A stretch of DNA of 46,874 nt from an uncultured Lachnospiraceae bacterium (GCA_944384295.1 CALWSU010000016.1:1-46874); one strand, 5' to 3'; numbered from the stretch's first letter, positions 8,415-17,068 are shown. The notes: a model not told the origin generated them from the letters alone. A program made the numbers and translations.

Positions 8415-8605
8415 ATGATTTTTCACAAATTCATTCCTTCCCACTTCGTGCGTTGGTCTTGAATTTATAAACAAAAAATCATTCCGTTGATAGAAGAAAA
8501 TTTTTTTCTTTCTTGCGAAAGAAAAAACCACTCTATGATTTTCTATATGCCTTCCTCTTGCACACATTGTGTGCTAGGTCGGAAGGCATATAAACAGAAA
8601 ATCAT
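8415..8605 (-). repeat. Tandem pair of related leader hairpin modules
   Basis: Two modules lie in the gap between the amidohydrolase gene and dapH. Module 1 (8535-8605) has an outer stem ATGATTTTC/GAAAATCAT, a stem TATATGCCTTCC/GGAAGGCATATA and an inner GCACAC/GTGTGC hairpin. Module 2 (8415-8482) has the same outer stem (ATGATTTTT/AAAAATCAT) but a different distal stem, AAATTCA/TGAATTT. Flanks such as CATTCCGTT are also duplicated, with a period near 120 bp. A further hairpin (8502-8527) separates them. They would lie in the amidohydrolase mRNA leader. No known riboswitch consensus was recognised. Confidence 0.65.
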
Positions 8606-8761
8606 TCCGTTATTGTATTTTTTCACCATTCCCGCAATATGTCAAATCTTTTTTGACCGTCTTTCCATAACGAAAAATGAAAAAGTGTGGAAAATCACCG
8701 TTATATCGTTTATAATAAAGTTTGTATGTTTCTTATTTACAAAAGAAGGAGGAAAACAAAA

Positions 8762-9472
8762 ATGGATTATGATATGACCAATCCTTATGAAATTGCAAAA
8801 TATATCAAGGAAGCAAAAAAAGCAACTCCTGTCAAAGTATACGTCAAAGGCGATTTGGCAGGTGTGACAGCAGAAGGTGTCAAAATCTTTGGGCAAGGGG
8901 ATTTTTTCCTGCTCTTTGGTGACCATGTAGCCGTACAAGCAGTATTGGACGCACACAAAGACAAAATTTCTGACTATGTACTGGAAAATGACAGAAGAAA
9001 TTCCGCAGTACCTATGCTGGATTTGAAAGAAATCGACGCACGTATCGAACCTGGTGCATTTATCCGTGACCGTGTAAAAATCGGTAAAAACGCAGTTGTC
9101 ATGATGGGCGCAGTCATCAACATTGGCGCAGAAATCGGCGAAGGTTCTATGGTAGACATGAACGCCGTACTGGGTGCGCGCGCGACTGTAGGCAAAAATG
9201 TACACGTAGGCGCAGGCGCAGTATTGGCAGGCGTTCTGGAACCCCCTAGCGCAACCCCTGTGATTGTAGAAGATGGCGTTATGATTGGCGCAAACGCTGT
9301 GGTACTGGAAGGCGTACGCATTGGCGCAGGTGCTGTGGTTGCTGCTGGCGCAGTAGTAACAGAAGATGTACCTGCTGGCGCAGTGGTTGCTGGTTCTCCT
9401 GCAAAAGTCATCAAAATGAAAGATGAAAAAACAGAAGGCAAAACACAGTTAATGGAAGATTTGCGCAAATAA
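8762..9472 (+). CDS. dapH: Tetrahydrodipicolinate N-acetyltransferase
   Basis: 236 aa. Transfers acetyl from acetyl-CoA to 2,3,4,5-tetrahydrodipicolinate in lysine/diaminopimelate synthesis; cytoplasmic and probably a trimer. The N-terminal domain (DPY-like start [20 protein letters not shown]) leads into a left-handed beta-helix of hexapeptide repeats from about residue 90 ([20 protein letters not shown], then [15 protein letters not shown]). The C-terminus [13 protein letters not shown] is typical. The ATG follows AAGAAGGAGG at 10 nt; the longer frame from 8687 lacks such a site. A TATAAT (8711-8716) with a weak -35 lies upstream. It diverges from the probable deacetylase of the same pathway and is one of the few genes here oriented towards the origin. 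Confidence 0.92.
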   Translation: MDYDMTNPYEIAKYIKEAKKATPVKVYVKGDLAGVTAEGVKIFGQGDFFLLFGDHVAVQAVLDAHKDKISDYVLENDRRNSAVPMLDLKEIDARIEPGAFIRDRVKIGKNAVVMMGAVINIGAEIGEGSMVDMNAVLGARATVGKNVHVGAGAVLAGVLEPPSATPVIVEDGVMIGANAVVLEGVRIGAGAVVAAGAVVTEDVPAGAVVAGSPAKVIKMKDEKTEGKTQLMEDLRK

Positions 9473-9489
9473 GAAAATAGCAATAAAAC

Positions 9490-9530
9490 AAAAGGTATGA
9501 AATCTGTTTTTAGATTTCATACCTTTTTTT
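9490..9530 (+). terminator. Bidirectional terminator between dapH and DUF1294 gene
   Basis: The arms AAAAGGTATGAAATCT and AGATTTCATACCTTTT form a 16-bp perfect stem with a short T-rich loop and a T-run on the plus side. On the minus strand the stem is followed by TTTTGTTTT. It can therefore end transcription of dapH and of the convergent gene at 9560. Confidence 0.9.
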
Positions 9531-9559
9531 GTAATCATACATTGCTTTTCGTTGCTGTA

Positions 9560-9883
9560 TCATACAAATATAATCTTTCCCCACAACAAAAACCACAGCA
9601 AAATATGCATCACTGTTGTAATGCCATAGACGACATAGAAATCAATATGCTTTGTTTTATGATGGCGTGTAAACATGCCGACAAAGCCCCCAATGCCGCC
9701 GCCCAATACTGCCATCAGAAACAGCGTTTTTTCAGGAATGCGTCGTCTATTCTTTACCGCACGTGTCTTATCCATTGCCATAGCGGCGTATAATGCAACA
9801 TTCAGCACCAGATAATACAACACCAGAATCCATAACAAAGTTGTATTCCATGAGATTTCTGGAAATAAACTTGTACTGCTCAT
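9560..9883 (-). CDS. DUF1294 small membrane protein
   Basis: 107 aa. Three hydrophobic segments surround the conserved DUF1294 core: MAMDKTRAVKNRRRIPEKTL, then GGGIGGFVGMFTRHHKTKH. Function unknown; the family is found in many bacteria, sometimes fused to cold-shock domains. The ATG lies one base after the mgsA stop codon and follows GGTGAAATAAA, so it is probably translated as the last gene of the rodA-mgsA transcript. Confidence 0.85.
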   Translation of the reverse strand: MSSTSLFPEISWNTTLLWILVLYYLVLNVALYAAMAMDKTRAVKNRRRIPEKTLFLMAVLGGGIGGFVGMFTRHHKTKHIDFYVVYGITTVMHILLWFLLWGKIIFV

Positions 9884-9884
9884 T

Positions 9885-10277
9885 TTATTTCACCACATTT
9901 CTCCAATCCAAATCGCCACGGTCTAATGCCAAAAGCAATACTTCCGCTGTTGCCAGATTGGTTGCTACTGGTATATTGTGTGTATCACACAGACGGAATA
10001 AATTGGTATATTCTTCATAGGAACGATGGGAAGCCGGGTCACGCAAGAAAATCATTAAATCCAAATCGTTATTGATGATTTGCGCGCCAATCTGTTCAGA
10101 GCCCCCCAACTGTCCCGCCAAATATTTGTGTATGGTCAGATTCGCCGCTTCTCCTACCAGTCTGCCTGTGGTCGCTGTTGCATACAAATCATGCTTGCAC
10201 AGTATATGACGGTAAGCAATACATAAATTTTCCATTAGTTTTTTCTTGTTGTCATCCGCAATCAATGCAATATTCAT
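9885..10277 (-). CDS. mgsA: Methylglyoxal synthase
   Basis: 130 aa. Converts dihydroxyacetone phosphate to methylglyoxal and phosphate, a bypass of lower glycolysis used under phosphate or sugar-phosphate stress. The start MNIALIADDNKKKLM, the phosphate-binding TTGRLVGE region, GGSEQIGAQI (GGDxQIG-like) and MIFLRDP with its catalytic aspartate fit the family. Length is slightly short compared with the E. coli enzyme (152 aa) but normal for Firmicutes. It overlaps the end of rodA by 4 nt (ATGA), an arrangement seen in several Clostridia. Confidence 0.94.
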   Translation of the reverse strand: MNIALIADDNKKKLMENLCIAYRHILCKHDLYATATTGRLVGEAANLTIHKYLAGQLGGSEQIGAQIINNDLDLMIFLRDPASHRSYEEYTNLFRLCDTHNIPVATNLATAEVLLLALDRGDLDWRNVVK

Positions 10278-11443
10278 AACAAACCCCCCTCAAATAATGA
10301 TCTTGATTCCTTCTTTTTAATATTCAACACCAGTCCAAGCGCAACCATATTTGTCCACATGGAGCTGCCGCCATAGCTGACGAATGGCAGGGACATACCC
10401 GTATTGGGCAATATGCCCATTGCCACGCCCGCATTGACAAATGTCTGGAAGGCAAACATGCCCGCCACACCGACTACAATGAGCTGGCTGAGTGGATCTC
10501 TTGTTGATAATGCAATCATCATACAGCGAATCACAACAAAAAACAAGAGTCCTAATGTAAAAATACAACCCAAAAATCCAAATTCCTCCCCAATGACAGA
10601 AAAAATAAAGTCATTATGTGGTTCTGGCAGATAACTGAGCTGATTGAGCGTACCTTGGAACAAGCCTTTGCCGCTTAATTGCCCCGCGCCTATGGCGCTG
10701 ATGGATTTTTCTGTCTGATAGTACAAATCTGGGTCTGCCGTTGGGTCCACAAAGGATAAAATACGGTTAAACTGATGTGGTTCTAATATTTTATCCATCA
10801 AAAGCGGCGTTTCGCGGCTGACGTCCCATAATATAAACAATAACAATGGGATGCCCACAATGGCAACATTGCGAATCCATATCACATCTATGCCCGCCAC
10901 AAATACCATAACGCAAAATATGGCAACCAAAACCAAGCTGGCGGACAATGCAGGCTGTTTGAGTACGAAAAGTACCGGTACCATCATTATGACACATAGT
11001 TTAAGAAAAAATTCCAAACGGTACATTTTTTGTAAATTCATAGAAATATATTTCGCCAGAAAAAATATCATCATCACTTTCGCAAATTCAGAAGGCTGTA
11101 TGGTCAAAGGTCCAATCTCGATCCAGCGTGTCGCGCCATTGCCATCTTTCCCGACCAAAAATACCGCCAAAAGCAACACCAGATTGATGATATAGATTGG
11201 AATATAAAACTGCGAAAAATATTCATAATCTACATTTGCCGCTACGACCATCAATACCAGACCAATGGCAAAAAATACAATTTGTTTATATACTTCCGCT
11301 GTGCCTTCGCCCAGATTAAAATGCAACGCGCTGGCAATGCAGATAATCCCGAAACAGGCAAGCAGACAAACTGCGCCAACCATATGCCAATCCAAATTTT
11401 GCAGATATTTCCTGATGTTCATATGCCGCACACGCACCTCCAT
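10274..11443 (-). CDS. rodA: Rod-shape peptidoglycan glycosyltransferase RodA
   Basis: 389 aa. SEDS-family glycosyltransferase that polymerises lipid II for side-wall growth, working with a class B PBP (here mrdA). About ten membrane segments are visible. Signature parts are GNGATRWIEIGPLTIQPSEF, RILSFVDPTADPDLYYQTEK, AIGAGQLSGKGLFQGT, PEPHNDFIFSVIGEEFGFLG and GILPNTGMSLPFVSYGGSSM. The ATG at 11443 follows AGGAATC; a second in-frame ATG at 11422 has no well-placed site. It follows minE by 118 nt with a hairpin between, and its location after minCDE favours RodA over FtsW or SpoVE. Confidence 0.92.
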   Translation of the reverse strand: MEVRVRHMNIRKYLQNLDWHMVGAVCLLACFGIICIASALHFNLGEGTAEVYKQIVFFAIGLVLMVVAANVDYEYFSQFYIPIYIINLVLLLAVFLVGKDGNGATRWIEIGPLTIQPSEFAKVMMIFFLAKYISMNLQKMYRLEFFLKLCVIMMVPVLFVLKQPALSASLVLVAIFCVMVFVAGIDVIWIRNVAIVGIPLLLFILWDVSRETPLLMDKILEPHQFNRILSFVDPTADPDLYYQTEKSISAIGAGQLSGKGLFQGTLNQLSYLPEPHNDFIFSVIGEEFGFLGCIFTLGLLFFVVIRCMMIALSTRDPLSQLIVVGVAGMFAFQTFVNAGVAMGILPNTGMSLPFVSYGGSSMWTNMVALGLVLNIKKKESRSLFEGGLL

Positions 11444-11488
11444 TCCTGATTCCTAATTTCTGAACATAATGACATAATGCAAATAAAT

Positions 11489-11531
11489 ACAGCAAAGCCG
11501 GACGAAAATTTTTCCCCGGCTTTCTTGCTGT
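11489..11531 (-). terminator. Hairpin between minE and rodA
   Basis: On the minus strand ACAGCAAGAAAGCCGG pairs with CCGGCTTTGCTGT around an AT-rich loop. The following sequence, ATTTATTTG, is only moderately T-rich, so it may attenuate rather than fully stop transcription into rodA. Confidence 0.6.
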
Positions 11532-11561
11532 TTATGTATACAATATGTGCGGCTTTGGCGT

Positions 11562-11849
11562 TTACTCCTGATTGACTTTACGCATACTCTTGATTGGAAT
11601 ATTGGCATACAATACAGGCACCGTTCCGCTTTTGTCGTCCGATTCTGTTTGTGTAATCTGGATGTCCAGTTCTTCCTCATCAATTTCCATATAGTTGGAA
11701 ATGACTTTGATAATATCGTTTTTGAGCATTTCTAATACTTGGGAAGAACAATTCACGCGATCATGCACCAATACCAGCTTCAGACGGTCTTTCGCCACAC
11801 TGCCGGAAGGCAGCTCTTCTTTTTTCCTAAAAAAGCTGAATAAATCCAT
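11562..11849 (-). CDS. minE: Cell division topological specificity factor MinE
   Basis: 95 aa. Stimulates MinD ATPase and drives MinCD off the membrane. The N-terminus MDLFSFFRKK is the amphipathic membrane-targeting part, followed by SVAKDRLKLVLVHDR (anti-MinCD region) and a C-terminal dimerisation domain ending NIPIKSMRK. The presence of MinE rather than only DivIVA implies an oscillating Min system, as known in Clostridioides. It starts 24 nt after minD. Confidence 0.94.
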   Translation of the reverse strand: MDLFSFFRKKEELPSGSVAKDRLKLVLVHDRVNCSSQVLEMLKNDIIKVISNYMEIDEEELDIQITQTESDDKSGTVPVLYANIPIKSMRKVNQE

Positions 11850-11873
11850 GGTGACGCTCCTTTCGCTTTGAAA

Positions 11874-12671
11874 TTATTTTTGAAAGAGCTTTTTGAGCTT
11901 GTCCATAAAAGTTTCCTGCTCTGCTTCAAATGTCATCAAGGCAACATCATTGCCCATCAAACGCTGTACAATATTGCGGTATGCCTGACCTGCACGGGAA
12001 GTATCCACAGTGACCGCAGGCTCGCCTTTATTGGTAGAAATGACGATGGTTTCATCATCTGGTACCACGCCTATGATGTCTACCGCCAAAATTTCTGTGA
12101 CATCTTCAATATTCATCATTTCGCCGCGGTTGACCAAATCCACGCGCAGGCGATTGAGTACCAAAGAAGGATTGTTCAAACCACTGGCTTCCAACAGCCC
12201 AATGATACGGTCTGCATCACGTACCGCGGATACCTCTGGTGTTGTCACAACCAAAGCACGGTCTGCGCCGGCAATGGCATTTTTGAACCCTTGTTCGATA
12301 CCAGCAGGGCAGTCAATCAAAATATAGTCGAACCCTTCTTCTTTCAAATTTTCACAGAGCTTCTGCATCTGTTCTGGAGATACGGCGTCTTTATCGCGTG
12401 TCTGCGCCGCAGGCAGCAAAAACAGTCCTGCATAACGTTTATCTTTAATCAATGCCTGTTTCAGACGGCAATTGCCTTCTACAACATCTACCAAATCATA
12501 TACGATTCGATTTTCCAGCCCCATCACGACATCAAGATTACGTAAACCGATATCCGCATCGACTAACGCTACCTTTTTGCCCTGTATCGCCAGACCACAG
12601 CCAAGATTTGCCGTCGTTGTGGTTTTGCCAACGCCGCCTTTCCCGCTGGTGATTACAATTACTTCGCTCAT
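11874..12671 (-). CDS. minD: Septum site-determining ATPase MinD
   Basis: 265 aa. ParA/MinD-type ATPase that recruits MinC to the membrane near the cell poles. The deviant Walker A KGGVGKT is at residues 11-17, with DADIGLRNLDVVMGLE and YILIDCPAGIEQGF (Walker B) following. The C-terminal amphipathic helix (ETFMDKLKKLFQK) is the membrane-targeting sequence. The ATG follows AGGAGG. A 262-bp gap with repeat copy C separates it from minC. Confidence 0.96.
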   Translation of the reverse strand: MSEVIVITSGKGGVGKTTTTANLGCGLAIQGKKVALVDADIGLRNLDVVMGLENRIVYDLVDVVEGNCRLKQALIKDKRYAGLFLLPAAQTRDKDAVSPEQMQKLCENLKEEGFDYILIDCPAGIEQGFKNAIAGADRALVVTTPEVSAVRDADRIIGLLEASGLNNPSLVLNRLRVDLVNRGEMMNIEDVTEILAVDIIGVVPDDETIVISTNKGEPAVTVDTSRAGQAYRNIVQRLMGNDVALMTFEAEQETFMDKLKKLFQK

Positions 12672-12851
12672 GGATGTTCCTCCTAATCCTTTTTCTGCTT
12701 TGCCCCCATCAATGGCAGTCAGAAATATTTTTTTCTAACAAAGATATGCGGGCGGTACCAAACCAATTGCCGCATCTGTTCTATTTGTATTGTAGCAAAA
12801 TTATGCCTCAAATGCACGAAATATTTTTTACAAAAGCCTTTTTCTTTTGTC

Positions 12852-12932
12852 AAGGGTGTCGAAAAATCGACACCCTGTCGTTCAAGCCTCATTTCATTCA
12901 AGGCTTGAACGAGTAGACAGAAGTATAAAGCC
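12852..12932 (+). repeat. Dispersed two-hairpin element, copy C (inside min operon)
   Basis: Hairpin 1 is AGGGTGTCGA/TCGACACCCT (12853/12867). Hairpin 2 is CGTTCAAGCCT/AGGCTTGAACG (12879/12901). The tail is AGACAGAAGTATAAAGCC. Hairpin 2 has a different sequence from copies A and B, but both arms changed together and the stem is fully kept. It ends 1 nt before the minC stop codon on the opposite strand, between minC and minD. Confidence 0.8.
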
Positions 12933-12933
12933 A

Positions 12934-13557
12934 TCAGCTCAAGGGCATCACAAAAATCTGTCCATCTTGTACAAAGGCATATTCTGCTGGTTTTTCACCC
13001 TTTTTATTTTCATCGGGAAAGCGTGTGATAATATCCGCAATCCGCAGCTGTACCGGTGCCATATATACCGCAGCAATAAAGGCTTCCGCCGTACCTTGAC
13101 AACCGGCGTGCGCCATGCCGCGCAGTTGTCCCAATACGATGATATTTCCGGTGGCTTTGATTTCGGCGCCGGGATTGATGTCACCCAATACGACCAAACT
13201 GCCGTCAAATTCCAGTCTTTGCCCATTGCGCAAAGAACCTCTATGGTATTTTGTGATATGCGTGTCTTCTTCCAACAGATTGGTCAGCTTTTGTCCTGCG
13301 CTGGTATCTGTTTTCAAAAATGTAATGCGCATTGTGGTGTTTTCTGTAATAATTTGTAGCAATGTTTTTTCTTCTTCTTCCGAAAACTCTCTGCCCTTAA
13401 AGGCAAGCGATGTTTTGACATTATCAAAAAATTTCCCCGCTTCCTCTACCTTTTGGCGCAGCTGCTCACAAATCTCATCAAACGGCGCGTCGGCGTCAAA
13501 CAGCACTGTGACGCCGTCTTTTGTGCCTTTGAATATCACATAATTCTTCTGATTCAT
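12934..13557 (-). CDS. minC: Septum site-determining protein MinC
   Basis: 207 aa. Division inhibitor that blocks FtsZ assembly when recruited by MinD. The N-terminal domain (about 1-95) is less conserved. The C-terminal beta-helix domain (about 105-190) shows the MinC signature RNGQRLEFDGSLVVLGDINP and GNIIVLGQLRGMAHAGC, used for dimerisation and MinD binding. AGGAGG lies 13 nt before the ATG, a long spacing, so translation may be modest. Directly upstream is a gap of heptamer repeats after mrdA. Confidence 0.93.
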   Translation of the reverse strand: MNQKNYVIFKGTKDGVTVLFDADAPFDEICEQLRQKVEEAGKFFDNVKTSLAFKGREFSEEEEKTLLQIITENTTMRITFLKTDTSAGQKLTNLLEEDTHITKYHRGSLRNGQRLEFDGSLVVLGDINPGAEIKATGNIIVLGQLRGMAHAGCQGTAEAFIAAVYMAPVQLRIADIITRFPDENKKGEKPAEYAFVQDGQIFVMPLS

Positions 13558-13579
13558 ATTGGATACTCGCCCTCCTGCC

Positions 13580-13670
13580 TATTGCCTATTGCCTATTACA
13601 TATTGCTTATTGCCTATCGTTTATAATTGCTTGCTTATCGCATATCGCTTATTGTTGATTGTTGATTGTC
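13580..13670. repeat. Degenerate heptanucleotide repeat tract between mrdA and minC
   Basis: Thirteen consecutive 7-nt units keep the same register, beginning TATTGCC TATTGCC and passing through TATTACA, TATTGCT, TATCGTT, TATCGCA and TATCGCT to GATTGTT and GATTGTC. The tract fills nearly the whole gap and ends at the mrdA stop codon. Looks like a slippage-grown short tandem repeat that has since mutated. Confidence 0.75.
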
Positions 13671-13672
13671 TG

Positions 13673-16525
13673 TTATTCTACTAATATGGTCTGCATATTG
13701 TCATTTGTTGGTGTATACTCCAGCCCCAAATATTCGCGTATGATTGCCTTTGCTACCTTGGGCGCAGGGGAACCATAGTTTTCCGCAAATGGTATCATGA
13801 CCGTGATGGCGATTTGCGGGTCATCATATGGCGCCATACATACCAGCCATGTATGCGAACTACGGGACAAGTCTTCCTGTGCGGTACCGGATTTTGCACC
13901 TACTTTTACTTCCAAATCCGTAAACGCGCTACGCAAGGTACCTTTGCTGCCATTGGCAACCAGATACATACCTTCGTATACCGCTTCCAGATTTTCGGGC
14001 TGCAATTCCAATACATTTTCGACGACTTCTTCTTTTTTCTCATAAATACTGCCGTCTGGATTGGTTACCATATTCACCAAATGATATTGGTATAATGTAC
14101 CGCCATTTGCCAATGTGGCAATATAACGGTTCATCTGTGCTGGTGTATAACTATTGACAGACTGCCCGATGAATGCACGAATGGTATCACCATCTGTCCA
14201 GCGTGTTTGGCTGGTGGTTGCGTCGGGGTTATATGTCTTTATGGTGCGTTCTTTGTAATATGGCGATGCCATAGTTGGGCTGTATTCTTCCAATTCAATC
14301 CCTGTTACAGAATTTAAGCCAAATGCCGCCATATATTCATTCAATGTGGTAATCGCCTGTTCTGTTGTGCCTTCTTCGGCATTGCCCATGCGATATCCCA
14401 ATTCATAAAAGAAATAGTTACAAGAAACCTCTAACGCATGGGATACATTGACCGCACCATGTGTGCCGCCGCCGTTGCTGTAAATCCAACAACGTGCATA
14501 AGGTGTACCCGCGTCACGGAAAATCCCTTGGTCTCGTATGGTGGTATTGGGTGTAATGATACCCGTTTCCAAGCCTGCCAACGCAGGAATCATTTTAAAG
14601 GTGGAGCCTGGGGCTTTTTTCTGTTTCAAAGGACGATTGACCAAAGGTGTATTCATGTCTTCCAATAAGCTGTTGTAATAGCTATTGTTGAATGTATTGA
14701 CCAATTCATTGTTATCATAAGAAGGATATGTCACCAAAGCCAATACCTGCCCGCTGTCTACCTCAGAAACCACAACAGAACCGGTAGACGGGTCTAAGCC
14801 TGTGTCGGAAGGCGACATTTCACCGCTTTCAAGTTTTTGTATCACAAACGTACTCGGCGCAATGGCACCGCTTTGCACTTTTGCTTTTTCTTCTGGTGTT
14901 GCGGGAATCCGTTCTTGTTCCATCATACAAAGCAAAAGCTCTTGTGCCGATACATTGCCACCTGCCAAGCCATCTGTCAAATAAATCTGTAAAATCTCGA
15001 CTGCGTCCTCATTTTCTCTGGAAAAATCAGACCATGTCGCGGCACAGCGTTCTACCAAATCATATTGTACGGTACCTTCTTGTGCAGTCAGCATTTTCGA
15101 GGAAGAAATATGGTTGCAGTTGACCATAGAGGTAAACAATTCCACGGTACTTACGCCATATTTGCCGCCAGAACGCAGACGCGAAAGCAATACTTCGCGC
15201 AAAGATTCTTCCAATGTGGTATAGACGACTTCCTGCAATTTGCTGTCTATGGTCAAATATACATCTTTGCCCGGTATGGGTTCTGTGGTGCTGATGACAC
15301 TCATACGTCTGCCTTCGCTGTCTACTTCCATTGTGATTTTCCCATCCACGCCATTGAGCTGCTGTTCATACAGCTTTTCGATACCGGATTGTCCCACAAT
15401 GTCGGTCGTGCTGTAGACAGGGTTTCCCTGCGCATCCACAATATCTTGATACAACGCGATATCGGATTCTGTCATCTGGCGGATATAGCCTATGATATGC
15501 GCGAAATATTCCCCATTCGGATACTCACGCAAAGATACTGTACCTACAATCACATTGGGGAAAATATCCTGATTTTCTTCTACATAAGCCAGTGTTTTAT
15601 CACTAATGCCTGTCGCGATCGTAACCGATTTATATTTCTGAAAACGCACAGCATACACGGAATTGCGGATACCAATGGTCTGTCTTGCCAAATCATTGGG
15701 CAGATACATAGGCAAACCAAAATAATCCCGCAGATAATCCAACATCTGATAGGAATCATATGCCAACAATTCACTTTCTGTGACATCCTTTGTTTTCCAT
15801 GTCAATTTCCAGTTATCTTCCTTTTGACGATTGCCGTTGAACTGCAAAGCGTATGGCTCTGTCATATCCATTGGAATCTCGTCAATCAATGTTTCTCCAT
15901 AATCCGTCAATTTCTGCACCAATGTCAGGCACATCAAGTTTTTATCCGTCAATTCTATGGAGTAATATACATACATGCGTTGCTGTGCTAGGGTATATTC
16001 CTGTGGCACCTCATACTTTTCAAACAAATATGTCAAACATTCCTGTGGGGTATAGTCCATTTGTTTGCGTGTCAGCCCGATTTCTTCTTTCCATTCTTTT
16101 TCGGCTGTTTCTTTTTCTTTGTCTGTACCTTGGAAAGTAAAGACAGGGTTTTCCCCTTTTGTGATTGGCAGGGCATCATTCGCCTCATTGCCCTGTGCAA
16201 AAATACGGTCTAATAATTCTCGTATCAACATAGGACGATATTCTGTCAAATCCAAAGTCACACTATCATCTATCTGTACAGAATACGCGGCTTCATTGAT
16301 TGCCAAAGGGCGCCCATAGCGGTCATAGATGTTGCCACGGGACGCAGGTACATTGACTTCCTTTGAAATACTGGCTGTCAATGAAGCGTCATACTCCCGC
16401 CCGCGAATAATCTGCAACGTAAACAGGCGTATGCACAATATGAAAAAAAGCAGACAGATTCCGCAAATGACAACGAATACCCTGCTTTTGCATAAATCTA
16501 AAAAATGTTCCCAGTGTTTTCGCAT
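13673..16525 (-). CDS. mrdA: Penicillin-binding protein 2 (elongation transpeptidase)
   Basis: 950 aa. Class B PBP that crosslinks side-wall peptidoglycan together with RodA and the Mre proteins. One N-terminal membrane anchor (about 14-37) is followed by the PBP dimer domain (VPASRGNIYDRYGRPLAINE) and the transpeptidase. The active-site motif is STFK with Ser641 (within KKAPGSTFKM), VSCNYFFYELG supplies the SxN motif, and KSGTA begins at Lys878. It is clearly longer than the E. coli enzyme (633 aa), with extra sequence in the N-terminal half and between about 455 and 575. That size is common in Clostridia. It lies between mreD and minC. Confidence 0.95.
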   Translation of the reverse strand: MRKHWEHFLDLCKSRVFVVICGICLLFFILCIRLFTLQIIRGREYDASLTASISKEVNVPASRGNIYDRYGRPLAINEAAYSVQIDDSVTLDLTEYRPMLIRELLDRIFAQGNEANDALPITKGENPVFTFQGTDKEKETAEKEWKEEIGLTRKQMDYTPQECLTYLFEKYEVPQEYTLAQQRMYVYYSIELTDKNLMCLTLVQKLTDYGETLIDEIPMDMTEPYALQFNGNRQKEDNWKLTWKTKDVTESELLAYDSYQMLDYLRDYFGLPMYLPNDLARQTIGIRNSVYAVRFQKYKSVTIATGISDKTLAYVEENQDIFPNVIVGTVSLREYPNGEYFAHIIGYIRQMTESDIALYQDIVDAQGNPVYSTTDIVGQSGIEKLYEQQLNGVDGKITMEVDSEGRRMSVISTTEPIPGKDVYLTIDSKLQEVVYTTLEESLREVLLSRLRSGGKYGVSTVELFTSMVNCNHISSSKMLTAQEGTVQYDLVERCAATWSDFSRENEDAVEILQIYLTDGLAGGNVSAQELLLCMMEQERIPATPEEKAKVQSGAIAPSTFVIQKLESGEMSPSDTGLDPSTGSVVVSEVDSGQVLALVTYPSYDNNELVNTFNNSYYNSLLEDMNTPLVNRPLKQKKAPGSTFKMIPALAGLETGIITPNTTIRDQGIFRDAGTPYARCWIYSNGGGTHGAVNVSHALEVSCNYFFYELGYRMGNAEEGTTEQAITTLNEYMAAFGLNSVTGIELEEYSPTMASPYYKERTIKTYNPDATTSQTRWTDGDTIRAFIGQSVNSYTPAQMNRYIATLANGGTLYQYHLVNMVTNPDGSIYEKKEEVVENVLELQPENLEAVYEGMYLVANGSKGTLRSAFTDLEVKVGAKSGTAQEDLSRSSHTWLVCMAPYDDPQIAITVMIPFAENYGSPAPKVAKAIIREYLGLEYTPTNDNMQTILVE

Positions 16526-16555
16526 CCCGACCTCCTACACGCTCAGGCGCACGGC

Positions 16556-17068
16556 TCAAAACAGCCGGTATTTATATTTTTCTTTCAATTCTAGCCATTC
16601 ATTGATACCAAACAGCAGGCGATAAATGGGAATGGTAATGATTGCTGTATAAACGGTTTCGGGCACCATGATACGTACCAAGAAATACAAAACATGGATA
16701 TCGCCCTGTGATAACAGCCCTGTGATAAAGATTACCGTTTCATATACCACCACTGCCAAGGAACAAAATATGATTGGCAATAAATAATTTTCTCGATAAA
16801 AATTCTTTTGACTGCGACCGGACAAAAAGCCCAACAGCAGAAAAATCAAAGCATAATACCCATAGGACGTGCCGAAAAACACGTCCATCAATACCCCTGT
16901 CACAAACCCTGTCCACGCGCCTTCTGTACTGCCACGCAGCAAAGCAAGCGAAACGACAATGATCAGACCTGTATGCGGCATCACGCCGCCAATGGCGATA
17001 TAAGGCAGCAATGTCGTTTGCAATATAAAATTTACCAATACAATGACAATCGTCAGGAAAATTCTCAT
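16556..17068 (-). CDS. mreD: Rod shape-determining protein MreD
   Basis: 170 aa. Small integral membrane protein of the elongasome with five to six hydrophobic segments. The start MRIFLTIVIVLVNFILQTTL, then GVMPHTGLIIVVSLALLRGS, fits the family. Its ATG overlaps the mreC stop by 4 nt (ATGA) and mrdA follows 31 nt downstream, giving the usual mreBCD-mrdA order. Confidence 0.93.
   Translation of the reverse strand: MRIFLTIVIVLVNFILQTTLLPYIAIGGVMPHTGLIIVVSLALLRGSTEGAWTGFVTGVLMDVFFGTSYGYYALIFLLLGFLSGRSQKNFYRENYLLPIIFCSLAVVVYETVIFITGLLSQGDIHVLYFLVRIMVPETVYTAIITIPIYRLLFGINEWLELKEKYKYRLF

Noticed and set aside
8367..8567. 67-residue N-terminal extension of the amidohydrolase
   Set aside because: It is encoded by the duplicated hairpin leader, has no homologous character, and a good Shine-Dalgarno precedes TTG 8366.
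8367..8761. Lysine riboswitch or T-box upstream of the diaminopimelate genes
   Set aside because: No lysine-riboswitch core words and no T-box sequence or specifier loop could be found; only duplicated simple hairpins.
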